A stretch of 64,000 bases of DNA. Source: Mannheimia pernigra. Its GTDB lineage: Bacteria > Pseudomonadota > Gammaproteobacteria > Enterobacterales > Pasteurellaceae. Below are positions 9,079-18,211 of this stretch, in pieces (the first letter of the stretch is position 1; every line of letters begins with the position of its first letter). Location: NCBI RefSeq assembly GCF_013377995.1, contig NZ_CP055305.1:744001-808000 (forward strand), given 5' to 3'. Below the pieces are notes generated by a model. It was not told the DNA's origin and did not search any database. It saw only the letters and a list, made by a program, of their open reading frames with translations. Position numbers and translations under genes: made by a program.

Positions 9079-9915
9079 TTAAGCTAATGCACCTGTTGCA
9101 GCACCTAAAATACCAATGACAAAGAATCCTAAGATAATCCAAATTGCATTAACACGATGACGAAGTAGCCACATACAAGCAAAAGTAAGTAGTAATGGTA
9201 ATAAACCTGGCATTAAACTATCTAAAATGCTTTGTACCGTGGTGATTTCAGTGGTGCCATCTTGTTTTTGAATAGTAGAAAGTACAAGAGGAACATTGAT
9301 ACTAGTCCATTTTTGGACTAATGCTCCCATAATAAACAGACCTAAAATGGATGCACCTTCGGTTAATTTTTGTAATAGGCCTCCGCTCATATCTTGTACA
9401 ACATCTAATCCTTTTTTATAACCATAAACAACGCCATAATAGCGAGTGGCTAAACGGACAAGATTGAATAAGACAAAGAATAAAATTGGACCTAAAAGCT
9501 CGCCTTTTAATGCTAAACCTGCACCTAATGCTGCGAAGACTGGGCGAACGGTTCCCCAGAAGATTGGATCACCCACACCGGCTAATGGTCCCATTAAACC
9601 AACTTTAATACCGTTAATTGCAGCATTATCAATTTCTTTACCATTGGCACGTTCTTCTTCCATCGCAATAGTTACACCTAAAATAGGGGCACCAACAAAT
9701 GGCTGAGTGTTAAAGAATTCAGAGTGGCGTTTAATAGCTTCTTTACGAGCAGGGTCATTTGGATCGGGATATAAGCGTTTGATGACCGGTACCATCGCAT
9801 AAGCAAAGCCTAAAGCCTGCATACGTTCAAAGTTCCACGATCCTTGAAATAAGTTTGAACGACGTACAACGGCATTCAAATCGCTTTTTGTTACTTTTTT
9901 GATTTCGGTTGTCAT
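9079..9915 (-). CDS. manZ: PTS mannose/fructose/sorbose transporter subunit IID
   Basis: This 278-residue protein belongs to the mannose-type IID family, which with IIC forms the membrane channel of the PTS permease. The N-terminal region contains SNLFQGSWNFERMQALGF, and the central GLMGPLAGVGDPIFWGTVRP segment is the family signature. Several hydrophobic helices fill the C-terminal half, ending in a very hydrophobic IWIILGFFVIGILGAATGALA. It follows manY by 13 bp and ends the man operon before the palindromic terminator. Confidence 0.95.
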   Translation of the reverse strand: MTTEIKKVTKSDLNAVVRRSNLFQGSWNFERMQALGFAYAMVPVIKRLYPDPNDPARKEAIKRHSEFFNTQPFVGAPILGVTIAMEEERANGKEIDNAAINGIKVGLMGPLAGVGDPIFWGTVRPVFAALGAGLALKGELLGPILFFVLFNLVRLATRYYGVVYGYKKGLDVVQDMSGGLLQKLTEGASILGLFIMGALVQKWTSINVPLVLSTIQKQDGTTEITTVQSILDSLMPGLLPLLLTFACMWLLRHRVNAIWIILGFFVIGILGAATGALA

Positions 9916-9928
9916 ATTGAATGCCCTC

Positions 9929-10729
9929 TTAGTCTAAACGGTTGTCTAAATCATTTTTTGGTGCCGAAGTTACTACGACTTGCTGGCTTTTATTGTATTT
10001 TGGATGCATATGGATATAGACCATCGCGATTACAGTACCTAATACGCCGAGTGCTACAAGGTTGAAATTGGTAAATCCAGCAATCACAAAACCCGCAAAA
10101 AAGAACGGCATTAAATGACCTGCACGCATCATATTAATCACCATCGCATAACCAACAACCGCAATAAAGCCACCAGCAATTTTAAGTCCTGTTGTTACCA
10201 CTTCTGGAATAGCATTTAACATTGTTTGTACAGCATCTGTACCTGCCGTTAAGGCAACAATTAAAGCAGGAATAGCAATACGCATTGCTTGTAGGAGTAA
10301 AGCACCACGATGTAGCCAATCTAGACGGTTTAAGTTACCATCTTCTATTGATTTATCTGCTGCGTGTTGGAAGCCAACTGTGATAGCTCGCACAATATAA
10401 GTTAGTACTTGACCTGCAGCAGCAAGCGGGATTGCAATAGCAATACCTGTTGAAATATCTTGGCGACCGACGATAACAAGGATAGTTGAAACGATAGAGG
10501 CAAGGGCTGCATCAGGTGCAACTGCCGCACCGATATTCATCCAACCTAATGCTAATAGCTCTAATGAACCACCCACGATGATACCAGTCGTCACATCACC
10601 TAACACTGCACCTATCATAGTACAAGCAATTAATGGACGGTGAGTTTGCCATTCATCTAGAATTGAACCCATACCAGAGATACAGGCAACGAGGAATAAA
10701 AGCACAATTTGTAATGCTGAGAGTTCCAT
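9929..10729 (-). CDS. manY: PTS mannose/fructose/sorbose transporter subunit IIC
   Basis: This 266-residue polytopic membrane protein has the alternating Gly/Ala-rich helices of mannose-type IIC (for example TTGIIVGGSLELLALGWMNIGAA near residues 47-69). It forms the sugar channel with IID. It lies 11 bp after manX and 13 bp before manZ in the same transcription unit. A polar C-terminal tail (SAPKNDLDNRLD) faces the cytoplasm. Confidence 0.95.
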   Translation of the reverse strand: MELSALQIVLLFLVACISGMGSILDEWQTHRPLIACTMIGAVLGDVTTGIIVGGSLELLALGWMNIGAAVAPDAALASIVSTILVIVGRQDISTGIAIAIPLAAAGQVLTYIVRAITVGFQHAADKSIEDGNLNRLDWLHRGALLLQAMRIAIPALIVALTAGTDAVQTMLNAIPEVVTTGLKIAGGFIAVVGYAMVINMMRAGHLMPFFFAGFVIAGFTNFNLVALGVLGTVIAMVYIHMHPKYNKSQQVVVTSAPKNDLDNRLD

Positions 10730-10740
10730 ATTGATTTCCT

Positions 10741-11718
10741 TTAGATTAAATTATGTTTTTTCAATAAATCCATCATATATTGACGGCTATCACTTGATAC
10801 TTTGCGTACTTCCAACTCGACACCTTTAGCGTCCATCGCTTTGAAAGCCTCAATATCTTTCTGATCAACGGCAACAGCATGGCTGATCATTTGTTTTCCT
10901 TCTTTATGTGAGATCCCCCCTACATTAATTGAATTAAGAGGAATGCCTCCTTCAATCAGTGCTAACACATCGCTAGGGTTAGTGAAAAGCAGCATCACTC
11001 TATCATCGGCGTATTCAGGATTGTTATAGACACGAATCATTTTAGGTACATCAACAACGTGTGCCGTAACACCAAGTGGCGCTACACTTTTTAACATTGT
11101 CGTGCGAATGCTGTCTTTTGCAACCCCCTCATTGACGACAATAATACGATTTACCTTGCTTTCTTTTGTCCAGACCGTTGCGACTTGACCGTGAATTAAA
11201 CGATCATCAATACGGGCAAGAGCAATCGTCATTCGGCGACCATCATCGACAATTTCAGGTTGTTGGGTAACAGATGTTTCTTGTTCTGGAGCTGCTGTAG
11301 TTGCTTGAGCAACCTCAGGTTGATGGTTTAAAGAACGAATACCTGTTGTGCCAGCCTCTAATGCAACTTCAACAAGTTCTTCTAATGATTCAACATCATC
11401 TCTGGCCATACAGGTATTGACTAACATAGGGATATTCACTCCAGCAACAACATCCATACCAGACTTTCCATCTTGGAATCTGTTAGCTGCATTGAAAGGG
11501 CTTCCTCCCCACATATCTACAAGAAACAGTACTTGATCACAATGTGACAATGGGCCATCAACCAATAATTGATATTTCCCCATAATAGTTTCTGCATTTT
11601 CACCAGGAACAAAATCAATGTAGGCGACATCTTCTTGCTCGCCAATCAACATTTCTGTTGTCTTGAGAAGTTGCTCTGCAGCGACACCATGGGTTGCTAC
11701 GATAATAGCAATACTCAT
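10741..11718 (-). CDS. manX: PTS mannose transporter subunit IIAB
   Basis: This 325-residue fusion carries a IIA domain (about residues 1-130) and a IIB domain (about 165-325) joined by an Ala/Gln/Pro-rich linker. The phosphorylated histidines are visible: His10 in VATHGVAA takes phosphate from HPr, and His176 in DDRLIHGQVA passes it to sugar. It is the first gene of the manXYZ operon, which imports and phosphorylates mannose, glucose and amino sugars. A CRP palindrome lies about 90 bp upstream of the start. Confidence 0.96.
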   Translation of the reverse strand: MSIAIIVATHGVAAEQLLKTTEMLIGEQEDVAYIDFVPGENAETIMGKYQLLVDGPLSHCDQVLFLVDMWGGSPFNAANRFQDGKSGMDVVAGVNIPMLVNTCMARDDVESLEELVEVALEAGTTGIRSLNHQPEVAQATTAAPEQETSVTQQPEIVDDGRRMTIALARIDDRLIHGQVATVWTKESKVNRIIVVNEGVAKDSIRTTMLKSVAPLGVTAHVVDVPKMIRVYNNPEYADDRVMLLFTNPSDVLALIEGGIPLNSINVGGISHKEGKQMISHAVAVDQKDIEAFKAMDAKGVELEVRKVSSDSRQYMMDLLKKHNLI

Positions 11719-11807
11719 ATATTACTCCTATAGAGGTATTTTAAGTTATTAATCGGGGTGTGATTTTAATATGATAATTATTTCACACAATGTAATAATT
11801 ACAGAAG

Positions 11808-11823
11808 TGTGATCTATATCACA
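11808..11823 (-). promoter_or_regulatory. CRP-cAMP binding site upstream of manX
   Basis: TGTGATCTATATCACA is a perfect match to TGTGA-N6-TCACA. Its centre lies about 98 bp upstream of the manX ATG, a sensible distance for a class II or class I activated promoter with a short leader. Catabolite activation of the mannose PTS is known in enterobacteria. Confidence 0.8.
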
Positions 11824-11967
11824 TATCACGCTATTTTTTGTCTATAAATTAGACTAACATTCTTTATTTGGAGTGCTATTGTATGAAAGAAAATTTAATT
11901 TGAGTGATAAAGAAAAGCCATTGATCATCAGTGGTTCCTCATAATATAAACAGAATAAGCATAAATT
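11824..11967. other. Intergenic region between gshAB end and man promoter
   Basis: AT-rich DNA upstream of manX and beyond the 3' end of gshAB. A seven-codon open frame (MKENLI) begins at 11883 but has no supporting features. I see no clear terminator for gshAB. Confidence 0.3.
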
Positions 11968-14244
11968 TTAATGATTTATTTCTGGAAATAACATTTTAAT
12001 CACTGCTTTGGTTAGACGGCGAGATTTTCCTTGATAGGGGAAAATATGCATCATCATCATTGGATTGAAGTTTGCTTCAATCACTCCCCAAGAGCTTAAA
12101 TTTGGCTCGGCAGCTTGAGTGAGATCGGGAATAATTAAATCCACGCCACACACTTTCGCTCCCATAGTACGAGCAATGCTGGCAGCAATTTGTTTATAGC
12201 TTTCGTGCATTTGGTCGGTCATATCAATCGAATCGCCCCCTGTGCTGATATTAGAATTGGCACGCAGTTGCACGGTTTGACCTCTCTCAGGCACAGCATC
12301 GACAGTTAAGCCTTGCTCTTTTAGTTGTAACTGTTCGATTTCGCCTAAGGTGATTTTTTTAAGAGGGCTGCGAGAGCCATCGCCTCTGAGTGGATCGTCA
12401 TTTTTCATTTCAACCAATTCTTTAATGGTATGAACGCCATCTCCGACTACATTGGCAGGCACACGCAGAAGCACGGCAAGGGTTTCACTGCCTAACACAA
12501 AGAAGCGGTATTCGGTGCCAGTCAAATAATCTTCTACCATCACTTCTTTGTCTTCACGGAACGCAATTTCTACCGCTTTTGCAAAATCTTCCCGATTTTT
12601 GACCGCTTGTTGGAAAATCGTGATGCCTAATCCGTAGTTGGTGGATTTCGGCTTGATCACCACAGCCTTGCCCTCAAACAGCGGATAGTGAGCGACTGCC
12701 TCTTCAAGTGTGGTAAATTCGACACTTTTCGGCACATTGAAACCTGCTTTTGCCAGTACTTTTTTCGTCACCACTTTATTTTCCATAATCAATGGCGAAA
12801 TGTATTGATCGTGGCTGGTCATATTGCCATTTTTTACATATTCCAAATGATTGCCAAATTTCAGGGAGAGAAATTGATCGTTTTCATCGAGCAATTCCAC
12901 CCCAATTCCTTGTTGGATTAAATCAAAGAATAACGCCTGAGTAGAAAGCTCCATATTGTCAAAAGCAGACAGGGCATAAAAACGATCAAACGCTTGATTT
13001 TTATAATCTTGAGCGAGTTTTGCACCTAGTGCTTTATAGCTACCGAATTGATCGATAGCTTTAAGTAAGCGTCCATTAATGGTTTTTGTGGGATCGGCAA
13101 ACTGAGCGATTTTTTCACGCACGAGCTCTAGATTCTCTTCGCTTGTTCCTAACGCTTCAAGCATCGCTAAAATGTGATTTAAGATGGCTTCTCCTTCAGT
13201 ACGGAAGGCGGTTTCAGTTCTGGGATCTTCAAGTGCGACTTGGTAAAGTTTCTGTTTGCCAATTTCTACTTCTTTTTGACCGCTTGTTTCTTCCAGCCAA
13301 AGCATACCAAGCAAGAAATAGTGGATAAATTTCGCATCACTTAATTCAATACCATAAGGTGCAAATGGATTGAGATCGAACAGGCGGAATTCCACGTATT
13401 GTACGCCTTTTTCCAGTAAGTCTCGTGCCTTTTTACCGCCACGCAAACGCACGTTAGAATAGAACTCTTTTTCTGCAATGAGTAAGCCTTTTGAAACCTG
13501 TGTTTCAAGGGTTTCGACATAGCTTTCTAAACTGTCGTGATTCACCACAACTTGCTCTGAATTGACATAACCATAAGGACTAGAGCGTAAACTACGCACT
13601 AATTGCCCTTCTGCAAGCGGTGATTTATGATAAAAATATTGCGATTCCACTGTTGGGGTGGCGGCCAATAAATAAATGAAAATCCATTGATAACGCAGGA
13701 AGTTATTCGATAACTTCATATAAAGAGCATTTTGGAATGTTTTCAAATTAGGGTATTCAGTTTGCAAAGCAAATGCTTTTTCAACAAACTCAGGCGAAAG
13801 CTGGAAGTTATAATGTATGCCGCTTACCATTTGTTTGTATTTACCATAGTTAGCCGAGAGGTATTTGCGGTAGTTTACATCTTCAGGGTTATCAAATTGT
13901 GCTTCTAAGATTAACTCTTCAGGCGGTAAACCCGCGGGCATACTGAGTGGGAAGAGGTATTCATCTTCTGGTAAAGAGCGTAAAACCACCTCGTGTATTG
14001 CGGATAACCAGCGGAAACTGTCTTCCAATTTCGCATTCGCAGGAGTAATTAGTTCTAGCTGACTTTCGGCAAAATCAGTCTGGATATAAGGGTGATAAGC
14101 GCGATTTCCAAATACGGCTGGGTGTGGGGTTGTCACAATATTACCTTCTTTATCAATACGTTGACTCTCTTTTTCTAACCCAAAATTTCCTTGTTGAAAT
14201 AGTAATCCTAAATGATTTTCTTGGATAATTTGTTGTAGTTTCAT
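11968..14244 (-). CDS. gshAB: Bifunctional glutamate-cysteine ligase / glutathione synthetase
   Basis: This 758-residue fusion makes glutathione in two steps. The N-terminal part (about residues 1-460) is a gamma-glutamylcysteine ligase, with FGLEKESQRI near residue 22, FAESQLELITP near residue 60 and VQYVEFRLFDLNPFAPYG near residue 280. The C-terminal part (about 480-758) is an ATP-grasp domain with VVIKPKSTNYGLGI, VMVEDYLTGTEYRFFVLG and CGVDLIIPD...VIEANFNPMMMMH. This GshF-type fusion is typical of Pasteurellaceae and some Gram-positives, which lack separate gshA and gshB. It appears monocistronic. Confidence 0.96.
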   Translation of the reverse strand: MKLQQIIQENHLGLLFQQGNFGLEKESQRIDKEGNIVTTPHPAVFGNRAYHPYIQTDFAESQLELITPANAKLEDSFRWLSAIHEVVLRSLPEDEYLFPLSMPAGLPPEELILEAQFDNPEDVNYRKYLSANYGKYKQMVSGIHYNFQLSPEFVEKAFALQTEYPNLKTFQNALYMKLSNNFLRYQWIFIYLLAATPTVESQYFYHKSPLAEGQLVRSLRSSPYGYVNSEQVVVNHDSLESYVETLETQVSKGLLIAEKEFYSNVRLRGGKKARDLLEKGVQYVEFRLFDLNPFAPYGIELSDAKFIHYFLLGMLWLEETSGQKEVEIGKQKLYQVALEDPRTETAFRTEGEAILNHILAMLEALGTSEENLELVREKIAQFADPTKTINGRLLKAIDQFGSYKALGAKLAQDYKNQAFDRFYALSAFDNMELSTQALFFDLIQQGIGVELLDENDQFLSLKFGNHLEYVKNGNMTSHDQYISPLIMENKVVTKKVLAKAGFNVPKSVEFTTLEEAVAHYPLFEGKAVVIKPKSTNYGLGITIFQQAVKNREDFAKAVEIAFREDKEVMVEDYLTGTEYRFFVLGSETLAVLLRVPANVVGDGVHTIKELVEMKNDDPLRGDGSRSPLKKITLGEIEQLQLKEQGLTVDAVPERGQTVQLRANSNISTGGDSIDMTDQMHESYKQIAASIARTMGAKVCGVDLIIPDLTQAAEPNLSSWGVIEANFNPMMMMHIFPYQGKSRRLTKAVIKMLFPEINH

Positions 14245-14450
14245 TATCTATCCTTATTTGTCGATAAATTTGATGCACAATATCATAAATGAAATACTTA
14301 GTGAAACAATAGGTCTTATTTATTGGAATGGTTTAGATGATTGGGTTATAGCCATTATTAATATGGTATCAATATGATTAAGGTAAAATATAGTAACCCG
14401 TAGATCTATAATTATTATATTGATTTTCAACCAACAATAAGGAAATCAAT
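14245..14450. other. Divergent intergenic region, gshAB / recombinase
   Basis: About 200 bp of AT-rich DNA must hold promoters for both divergent genes. AAGGA precedes the recombinase ATG. I see no strong promoter pair or inverted repeat. Confidence 0.3.
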
Positions 14451-15254
14451 ATGTTTATTTTATTTGAAAAACATCTCCATCAATCTAATCTTGCTGAGAA
14501 TACTCAAACAGCTTATATTTTTGCTATAAAGCAGTATCACAAAAAGTTTTCTGAGTTGTCCAAAATTAATTTACAGCGGTATAAAGTGTTCTTAATTGAA
14601 AACTATAAGCCGCAAACGGTTAATTTAAGGCTAAGAGCCATAAATTATTACTTGGAATTTGTTAAAAAAGAGAAATGGAAATTGTCATTTATCAAAGTGC
14701 AACAAAAACCATTTTTAGAGAATGTGATTAGTGAGGCAGATTACGCTTACTTTAAACAATCCTTAAAAGAAGATAGGGAGTTTTATTGGTATTTTGTGAT
14801 TAGATTTATGGCTGCAACAGGTGCAAGGGTGAGTGAGTTAATCCAGATAAAATGTGAACATATTAAAATTGGCTATTTAGATCTCTACTCCAAGGGTGGT
14901 AAATTAAGACGAATTTATATCCCAGTAGCTCTACAACAAGAGTGTTTAGAATGGTTAAGGTTAAATAATAAACAAAATGGATTTATTTTTCTTAATAAAT
15001 ATGGGGATAGAATTACGACGCGTGGAATTGCTGGTCAATTAAAAGTATTCGCCAAACGCTATAAATTAGACCCTAAAATTGTTTATCCTCACTCATTTCG
15101 TCATCGTTTTGCAAAAAGTTTTTTGGAGCGCTTTAATGATATTGCATTTCTTGCCGATTTAATGGGGCATGAAAGTATAGAAACCACCAGGATTTATTTG
15201 CGTAAAACAAGTACTGAGCAGCAAGACATTGTGAATAAAATTATTGACTGGTAA
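14451..15254 (+). CDS. Tyrosine-type site-specific recombinase, XerC/D-like, orphan
   Basis: This 267-residue protein has an N-terminal SAM-like core-binding domain (about 1-85) and a C-terminal catalytic domain. The full catalytic set is present: Arg in TGARVSEL, Lys in YSKGGKLRRI, HSFRH (His-x-x-Arg), His in LMGHESIETT, and Tyr in TRIYLRK. It is somewhat shorter than XerC/XerD (about 300 residues) and too simple for a phage integrase with arm-binding domain. It stands alone between gshAB and psd, with no adjacent mobile-element genes. A role in local DNA inversion, dimer resolution or as a relic integrase cannot be decided here. Confidence 0.85.
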   Translation: MFILFEKHLHQSNLAENTQTAYIFAIKQYHKKFSELSKINLQRYKVFLIENYKPQTVNLRLRAINYYLEFVKKEKWKLSFIKVQQKPFLENVISEADYAYFKQSLKEDREFYWYFVIRFMAATGARVSELIQIKCEHIKIGYLDLYSKGGKLRRIYIPVALQQECLEWLRLNNKQNGFIFLNKYGDRITTRGIAGQLKVFAKRYKLDPKIVYPHSFRHRFAKSFLERFNDIAFLADLMGHESIETTRIYLRKTSTEQQDIVNKIIDW

Positions 15255-15260
15255 TAAATA

Positions 15261-15295
15261 AAGGGCAGATCAGATCTGCCCTTTAATTTAATGTA
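15261..15295. terminator. Rho-independent terminator between recombinase and psd
   Basis: AAAGGGCAGATC is followed after one base by its exact reverse complement, then a T/A-rich run. It lies between convergent genes and should work in both directions. Confidence 0.85.
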
Positions 15296-15313
15296 GCAAG
15301 GAATTTGATTAGG

Positions 15314-16210
15314 TTAGTGAGTAATTACTTTGCCTAATTCTTCTCCCATTCGGGTTTTTGTTCCAGCAATGAGAGCTGGATTTAAGTTTATTTTACCTTT
15401 TGGAAAAAGGTTAATGACAGTAGAACCTAAACGGAAAGCACCCATTTCTTCCCCTTTTTGTAATCTAATTGCTTTTTCGCCGTCTGTATCGTAGTTCCAA
15501 ATAACCACTTCATCAGCTCGTGGCGGATTGATTACGCCTGCCCAAACGGTGCTCATACTTGCGGTAATCGTTGCACCGACTAAAATTTGTATCATCGGAC
15601 CGAATGCGGTATCAAATTCACAAATTACACGCTCATTACGTGCGAATAAATTTGGAACGTGTTCAGCTAAAAATGGATTGACAGAATATAGCTCACCTGG
15701 CACATAAATCATTTTACGCAATGTGGCATCATATGGCATATGCACACGGTGGTAATCACTTGGTGACAAATAAGTAGTAATAAAGGTACCATTTTTAAAT
15801 TTCGCAGCCATTTCTTCATCATTTGCTAATAAAGTGGCTAACGTAAAATGATGACCTTTTGCTTGTAGTAAACGGTCATCAGAAATTTCACCAGATTCGC
15901 TTACCTTACCGTCTGCGGGCAAACAAAGCGTATTTAATTCATTATTAATTGGGCGAGCGCCCTCTTTTAATTCACGAATAAAAAACTCATTGAAAGTTGC
16001 GTAGTCTGAAGGCTCAGTCTTTGCTGCTTCAGATAAATCTACTTTGTATTGCTTAGCAAATAGTTTAATAATGAAATGAGTAACAATTCCCCACTTTTGT
16101 TCCGCTAACCAACCAGCAGCTCTAGTTATTGCTAATTGTGGCAATAGGTAGTGCAGAGCGATTTTTACACGCTGTAAATAAGTTGAAATAGGATATGGTT
16201 TTAATTGCAT
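15314..16210 (-). CDS. psd: Phosphatidylserine decarboxylase proenzyme
   Basis: This 298-residue membrane-associated enzyme makes phosphatidylethanolamine from phosphatidylserine. The LGST motif in GAFRLGSTVINLFPKGKINL near the C-terminus is the self-cleavage site that yields the alpha chain with its pyruvoyl group. LPADGKVSESGEI and YLSPSDYHRVHMP are further family signatures. The start at 16210 follows AAGGAAAA at good spacing and begins MQLKPYPISTYLQ; a longer frame from 16276 is not supported. Confidence 0.96.
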   Translation of the reverse strand: MQLKPYPISTYLQRVKIALHYLLPQLAITRAAGWLAEQKWGIVTHFIIKLFAKQYKVDLSEAAKTEPSDYATFNEFFIRELKEGARPINNELNTLCLPADGKVSESGEISDDRLLQAKGHHFTLATLLANDEEMAAKFKNGTFITTYLSPSDYHRVHMPYDATLRKMIYVPGELYSVNPFLAEHVPNLFARNERVICEFDTAFGPMIQILVGATITASMSTVWAGVINPPRADEVVIWNYDTDGEKAIRLQKGEEMGAFRLGSTVINLFPKGKINLNPALIAGTKTRMGEELGKVITH

Positions 16211-16371
16211 TGCGTTTTCCTTTTTGATTAAAAACAGAAGTCCGTTTCTAAATGGGGACAAATATAGGAAATGCAATACGAAAGAGAAAAAATTAAAAAT
16301 GTTGAGATGGCCACATAAAAGATAAGAGATAGCACTTTTATAAGTTTGCCCACCTCAACAATATTTTCGTC

Positions 16372-16698
16372 TTATTCTAAAACGATATTTCCTCGGTTTT
16401 TCTCTAAGGTAGCTTGCCCGATTCCAGAAACTTCAGTAAGTTGTTCAATACTTTTGAAATTACCGTTTTGGGTACGATAATCCACAATGGCTTGGGCTTT
16501 TTTCTCACCTATACCTACGAGCTTATCTTGCAGTTCGGCTGCACTCGCTGTATTGATATTTACCGCACTAAGGTTTTTTTGCATACTTTGTTGTGCTTTT
16601 AGCGTATTATTTTGCTCAATTTGTGGTGTTTTTTGAGCGAAAGCCAGGGTGTTTAAGCCGATTAATAGACTGAGTGCGAGAGTTTTCATCTTGTTCAT
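16372..16698 (-). CDS. ComEA/ComE1-like secreted helix-hairpin-helix DNA-binding protein
   Basis: This 108-residue protein has a signal peptide (MNKMKTLALSLLIGLNTLAFA), a Gln-rich spacer and a C-terminal double helix-hairpin-helix unit (VNINTASAAELQDKLVGIGEKKAQAIVDY, then SIEQLTEVSGIGQATLEKN). This matches the ComE1 type of Pasteurellaceae, a periplasmic DNA-binding protein that pulls incoming DNA through the outer membrane during natural transformation. That role agrees with the many uptake signal sequences in the window. The ATG at 16698 follows AAGGAAATA; a longer frame to 16734 lacks such support. Confidence 0.88.
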   Translation of the reverse strand: MNKMKTLALSLLIGLNTLAFAQKTPQIEQNNTLKAQQSMQKNLSAVNINTASAAELQDKLVGIGEKKAQAIVDYRTQNGNFKSIEQLTEVSGIGQATLEKNRGNIVLE

Positions 16699-16734
16699 AG
16701 TATTTCCTTTTGGGTTGAGTAAATGTATTGGCAA

Positions 16735-16977
16735 GCTTAAAAGCGAGTAATATTTACCTCAAGTAGCAAAAGTAAATTTTTCGACACAGATCGAAAAAAT
16801 AAAAAAAGATAAACTTATTGGCTTGTATTTAGTCTGAAATTAAGTGAAATTAGAAAAATTTGCAAAGAATCTTGAAAAAACGACCGCTATTTATTCAAAT
16901 TATTTTAAATAAACTGTGAATTGATTTAAAATATTAGCCATTTTATATGAATTAACCCGATTATTTTTGGAAGAAAT
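16735..16977. promoter_or_regulatory. Divergent promoter region comE1 / oapA
   Basis: TTGATT at 16921 and TATATG at 16944 with a 17-bp spacer form a plausible oapA promoter. A single ACCGCT half uptake site lies near 16883. I found no clear CRP-S competence box by eye. Confidence 0.4.
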
Positions 16978-18150
16978 ATGACACAAAATAACTTTCGTAA
17001 AGAGCCTGTTTTTGGTGAGCCTTTAACCTCTCAAGAATCTCAAGAAAAGGTCGAGCAAGCTCAAGCAGATATACAAAATAAAAACAAAACTTACTTTTCA
17101 TTGCATTCAACAAAAGTACCTCACCATACCTTTACTCCAACTATGGAAAGATCCGAACCAGCAACAGATGGTCCTGTAGATGTATTTGCAAGTAAATCAA
17201 AAAAAGAATTTCAATTTACACCAAGTTCAGATAATGCGGAGTCTGTAGTGAAAAATATCGAAGAAAATCTATCGGCAGAAGTGCCTGCTGAAGGGAATGA
17301 GAACGTAGAGCTAGAAGTTCAAGAACGTTTTACGACTGAGCGTATTATTCCAAATGTCGCAGTAACAGGTGCGGGCTCAGTCGTTGAAGGAACTAAAACA
17401 CCAGATATTAACGCTAAAATTCCACCTAAAACTCGCCGTTTATTATTGCTTGCATTGTTAGGTTTAGCATTATTAGTACTGTTTTTTTTATTAAAACCAA
17501 GCACACCTGAAACAGTAGAGGAGTTGCAATCACAGCACGGTGGCAGCTTACCGATCGAATTTCGTCCAGTAGATGAAGCTGAAGCAAAACGTGCAGAAGA
17601 GCAAGCTCGTGCAGAACAAGAAATTGTTGTTCAAACCCAAGAGAAAGCACAACAAGATCTACCTAATCCTTCAGCAGTCTCTCATACGGAACAACTTATA
17701 TCAGAGAAGCCTGTTCAAAATAAACCTGTAGTTGAGCAGCCTGCAATCAAACCAAAAACAGAAGGCAGTGTTGTATTTCAGCCTGAAAGTACACCAAAGT
17801 CACAGCCTAAAACAGAGCGTGTGGCACCACCAGCACCAAAGGTAGCGGTGAGACCCGTGGAAAAACCACTTGTAAAAGCGGAAGCATCAAAAACGAATAC
17901 GACTTCAGCAATTGCCACCAAAACTATGACTGTGCCAAAAGGTGTGTCATTAATGCAGGTGTTTCGTGATAACAATTTAAATATCTCCGATGTTAATTCA
18001 ATGAGTAAAGCAAATAATATTGTGAGTAATTTAAAAGTAGGTGAGCGAGTAACGGTTCGTTTAGATAAAAATAACCGTGTTGTTGAAATGAGTATCGGCT
18101 CGGGTGGTAAGTTTATTCGTCAACCAAACGGCAGCTATACTTTTAAATAA
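16978..18150 (+). CDS. oapA: Opacity-associated protein OapA
   Basis: This 390-residue protein has a long acidic, low-complexity cytoplasmic N-terminus (about 1-145), one transmembrane helix (LLLLALLGLALLVLFFLLK, about 152-170), a Glu/Gln/Pro/Lys-rich periplasmic stalk, and a C-terminal OapA domain (about 310-390; MTVPKGVSLMQVFRDNNLNISDVN). That fold resembles LysM and is thought to bind peptidoglycan. In Haemophilus influenzae OapA is needed for transparent colonies and helps epithelial attachment. It is followed by oapB, as in that species. Confidence 0.9.
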   Translation: MTQNNFRKEPVFGEPLTSQESQEKVEQAQADIQNKNKTYFSLHSTKVPHHTFTPTMERSEPATDGPVDVFASKSKKEFQFTPSSDNAESVVKNIEENLSAEVPAEGNENVELEVQERFTTERIIPNVAVTGAGSVVEGTKTPDINAKIPPKTRRLLLLALLGLALLVLFFLLKPSTPETVEELQSQHGGSLPIEFRPVDEAEAKRAEEQARAEQEIVVQTQEKAQQDLPNPSAVSHTEQLISEKPVQNKPVVEQPAIKPKTEGSVVFQPESTPKSQPKTERVAPPAPKVAVRPVEKPLVKAEASKTNTTSAIATKTMTVPKGVSLMQVFRDNNLNISDVNSMSKANNIVSNLKVGERVTVRLDKNNRVVEMSIGSGGKFIRQPNGSYTFK

Positions 18151-18160
18151 TCAAATTAAA

Positions 18161-18190
18161 TAAAGGCAATGCTACAAGTATTGCTTTTTT
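18161..18190 (+). terminator. Weak terminator or attenuator between oapA and oapB
   Basis: AAGGCAATGC and GTATTGCTTTTTT pair around a short loop and end in a T run. This may reduce read-through from oapA into oapB. Confidence 0.5.
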
Positions 18191-18211
18191 CTATTTCAAA
18201 AGGAGAGAAGA

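Noticed and set aside
9090..9142. A longer YobD reaching into manZ
   Set aside because: It would read through a terminator palindrome and overlap manZ; the family length fits the ATG at 8989.
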